NCBI GenBank assembly: GCA_002706605.1
Contig: PALT01000033.1
Span: 124,001-188,000, forward strand
Direction of reading: 5' to 3'
Source of the DNA: Rhodovulum sp.
GTDB lineage: Bacteria; Pseudomonadota; Alphaproteobacteria; Rhodobacterales; Rhodobacteraceae
Length of the DNA: 64,000 bases
Shown in pieces: positions 62,717 to 64,000 of this stretch (its first letter is position 1; every line of letters begins with the position of its first letter). The notes beneath the pieces are model-generated. The model was not told the DNA's origin. It saw only the letters and a list, made by a program, of their open reading frames with translations, and searched no databases. Position numbers and translations under genes: made by a program.

Positions 62717-62991
62717 GAGATTTCTCCCTTCCTGGACCAAACGCTTGGTCTGCGACCGCATTCGGCCATTAGCATTCCAATCGGGCCGGTATTTAGCGGC
62801 CTTGTTTCCAACCGTCCAGCACGATTGCACCGAATTCGCGCAACCGCGACGACATAACGCTGTCTTTTATCTTGAAAAGAGCGCCGCCCATCCCCATTTC
62901 CCGCAATGATTTTCAGAAATCTGTGCACCAAAGTATGCAGGCGATTCCATGTGGACCCTGTGGTTAGGCGTGTTTGCCAGTATGCGCTAGA
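62717..62991 (-). other. Upstream region of petABC
   Basis: 275 bases without a gene. It must contain the petABC promoter; no clear -35/-10 pair can be named. PetR or oxygen regulators are plausible ligands. Confidence 0.5.
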
Positions 62992-63633
62992 TCAGGGGTT
63001 GAGCGCGAAATCCGTATAAAACGGGGGCGAATCCGGCACCCATTGGGGGTATTTCGCCATAATCGCGGCAAAGCGGTCGCTGTTCAGGAACCGATCCAGC
63101 CACGCGGTGACATGCGGCCAGTCCTGCGCGCGGAACCACGCAAGGTCGACCATGGCGAATTGTCGCACAAAAGTCACGGTGGCCATATCCGCAAAACAGG
63201 GGGATTCCCCGCCCAACCACGGGTTTCCGTCCAGTGTTGCGTTGAGGTCCATCAGGATCGCGGCGGCCTTTGCCCGTTCAGAGTCGGGCTCGGCATCCGT
63301 ATACCGCGTGGCGTATTTATAGCGGTCCAGCGCGGTTTTGAACGGGCCCTCGATCGTGTCGATCAGGTCGTTCAGCTCAGGCCGGTTCAGCCAGCCCTCG
63401 GGGTCATTGCGATGGAGGGCCCAGAGCATGATGTCGCGGCTTTCCTCTACCACATCCTCCCCGTCGACCAGAACCGGCACTGTGCCCTTGGGGGACGCGG
63501 TGAGCAGGTCAGCGGGTTTGTCGCGCAGGACGACCTCACGCAGTTCAACGGTGATCCCCGCCGACGCCAAGGCAAGGCGCGCGCGCATCGCATAGGGGCA
63601 GCGGCGGAAGGTATAGAGGATCGGGGTGCTCAT
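62992..63633 (-). CDS. Glutathione S-transferase family protein (third copy)
   Basis: 213 residues. The N-terminal domain has YTFRRCPYAMRARLAL with a candidate catalytic cysteine, then KGTVPVLVDGED and ESRDIMLWALHR. It resembles the Ure2p/GST-like family where the active cysteine lies in CPYA. Substrate unknown; located between petA and the mtaB end. The three GSTs in the window have different N-terminal active-site motifs (HHLCPYVQRA, LSPYCRKV, RRCPYAMR) and are not recent duplicates. Confidence 0.9.
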   Translation of the reverse strand: MSTPILYTFRRCPYAMRARLALASAGITVELREVVLRDKPADLLTASPKGTVPVLVDGEDVVEESRDIMLWALHRNDPEGWLNRPELNDLIDTIEGPFKTALDRYKYATRYTDAEPDSERAKAAAILMDLNATLDGNPWLGGESPCFADMATVTFVRQFAMVDLAWFRAQDWPHVTAWLDRFLNSDRFAAIMAKYPQWVPDSPPFYTDFALNP

Positions 63634-63650
63634 GGCTGATCTAGGGATGT

Positions 63651-63672
63651 GAGTATTTTAGCCAAGATGAAG
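63651..63672. repeat. Second copy of the GAGTATTTT...GATGAAG tail motif
   Basis: GAGTATTTTAGCCAAGATGAAG closely matches the tail at 39687-39706 (GAGTATTTTGACAAGGTGAAG). On the minus strand it covers the mtaB stop codon. The double hairpin seen at the other copy is missing. Confidence 0.6.
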
Positions 63673-64000
63673 AGGCAGGCCCAGCAAGTGGGACTCGGTG
63701 CGCCCTGTGATTTCGGCGCGGATGATCTGGCCCTCGGGGAGGTCGGTGTCGAAATGGACCTCGGTGAATTGCTCAGTCCGGCCAAGGCGCGGGGTTTCGA
63801 TCAGGATCTCGCAGGTGCGTCCGATTTGCGCGGCGAGGTGCGTTTGGACCTGTGTCTTACCGGCGGCGCGCAGGCGGGCGGCGCGGGATTTGATCGCCTT
63901 GCCGTTGACCTGTGGCATACGTGCGGCGGGGGTGCCGGGGCGGGGCGAATAGGGAAAGACATGGAGCCACGTCAGGTCGCAATCGGTGACCATGCGCAGG
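63658..64000 (-). CDS. mtaB: tRNA threonylcarbamoyladenosine methylthiotransferase MtaB, C-terminal end (partial)
   Basis: The frame runs off the right edge; the last 113 residues are present. TWLHVFPYSPRPGTPAARMPQV is typical of the radical-SAM methylthiotransferase C-terminal part, followed by a TRAM-like domain (TEQFTEVHFDTDLPEGQIIRAEITG). The enzyme adds a methylthio group to t6A37 of tRNA. The stop codon lies in the repeated tail motif. The catalytic 4Fe-4S region is outside the window. Confidence 0.88.
   Translation of the reverse strand, partial: LRMVTDCDLTWLHVFPYSPRPGTPAARMPQVNGKAIKSRAARLRAAGKTQVQTHLAAQIGRTCEILIETPRLGRTEQFTEVHFDTDLPEGQIIRAEITGRTESHLLGLPLHLG

Noticed and set aside
1-64000. 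Mobile elements, CRISPR arrays, prophage or toxin-antitoxin genes
   Set aside because: No transposase, integrase, repeat-spacer array or phage gene is visible; the only dispersed repeat is the short GAGTATTTT element.

Overview
This is a gene-dense, GC-rich chromosomal window (window coordinates 1-64000) from an alphaproteobacterium, most likely a member of the Rhodobacteraceae (Roseobacter/Rhodobacter group). Three things support that assignment. There is a petABC cytochrome bc1 operon whose Rieske protein resembles the Rhodobacter version, together with a petP/petR-type regulator pair and a Rhodobacter-type cytochrome c2. The lptCAB-hpf-ptsN cluster lacks rpoN. The heat-shock promoter upstream of dnaK fits the alphaproteobacterial RpoH consensus. 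I see no phage, insertion sequence, CRISPR array, integrase or toxin-antitoxin locus. Almost everything is core metabolism and cell-envelope machinery.

Layout. 1-500: end of infB and a convergent 47-residue small gene sharing a bidirectional terminator. 0.6-3.3 kb (minus): peptidyl-prolyl isomerase, argJ, mutT. 3.4-8.9 kb (plus): secA followed by two exported proteins, one of them a phosphate-binding-protein-like/OmpA fusion. 8.9-12.8 kb (minus): radC, dnaJ, dnaK with an RpoH promoter. 13-14 kb: alkB and a small lipoprotein. 14.1-24.5 kb: an envelope-polysaccharide neighbourhood (ABC-2 export permease, cysQ, kdsB, galU, galE, two paralogous glycosyltransferases, a Core-2/I-branching-type glycosyltransferase fusion, and a protein with two sulfotransferase-like halves). 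24.5-28.5 kb (minus): tRNA-Leu, rnd, lptC, lptA, lptB, hpf, ptsN. 28.6-30.5 kb: NDUFA9-like protein and uppP. 30.7-36.8 kb: gltD and gltB. 37-39.6 kb: glutathione transferase and MarR regulator with paired operators, mtgA, a second glutathione transferase. 39.7-45.5 kb: queG, PQQ-type sugar dehydrogenase, a HupE/DUF4198 metal-uptake-like cassette, a DMT exporter. 45.6-47.8 kb: ilvE, petP, petR. 47.9-51.9 kb: histone-deacetylase-like protein, xseB, ispA, dxs. 51.9-57.5 kb: exoD, a YeeZ-like epimerase, amn, HU, a second DMT exporter, aroC. 57.6-62.7 kb (minus): cytochrome c2, SulP transporter, petC, petB, petA. 63-64 kb: a third glutathione transferase and the C-terminal end of mtaB.

How the genes work together. 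The respiratory genes form one theme: bc1 complex (petABC), its soluble acceptor cytochrome c2, and the PetP/PetR regulators first described beside bc1 genes in Rhodobacter capsulatus. The envelope genes form another: lptCAB (LPS transport), kdsB (CMP-Kdo), uppP, mtgA, galU/galE (UDP-glucose and UDP-galactose), glycosyltransferases, a sulfotransferase-like protein and cysQ, which removes the sulfotransferase by-product pAp. Together these suggest, but do not prove, synthesis of a sulfated surface glycan. The most interesting non-standard observations are that sulfotransferase-containing cluster, a head-to-head gene pair whose start codons share one 8-bp palindrome (ATGCGCAT), a hairpin that hides the rnd ribosome-binding site immediately after tRNA-Leu, paired MarR operators, a palindrome centred on the galU -10 element, and an overlooked 47-residue gene.
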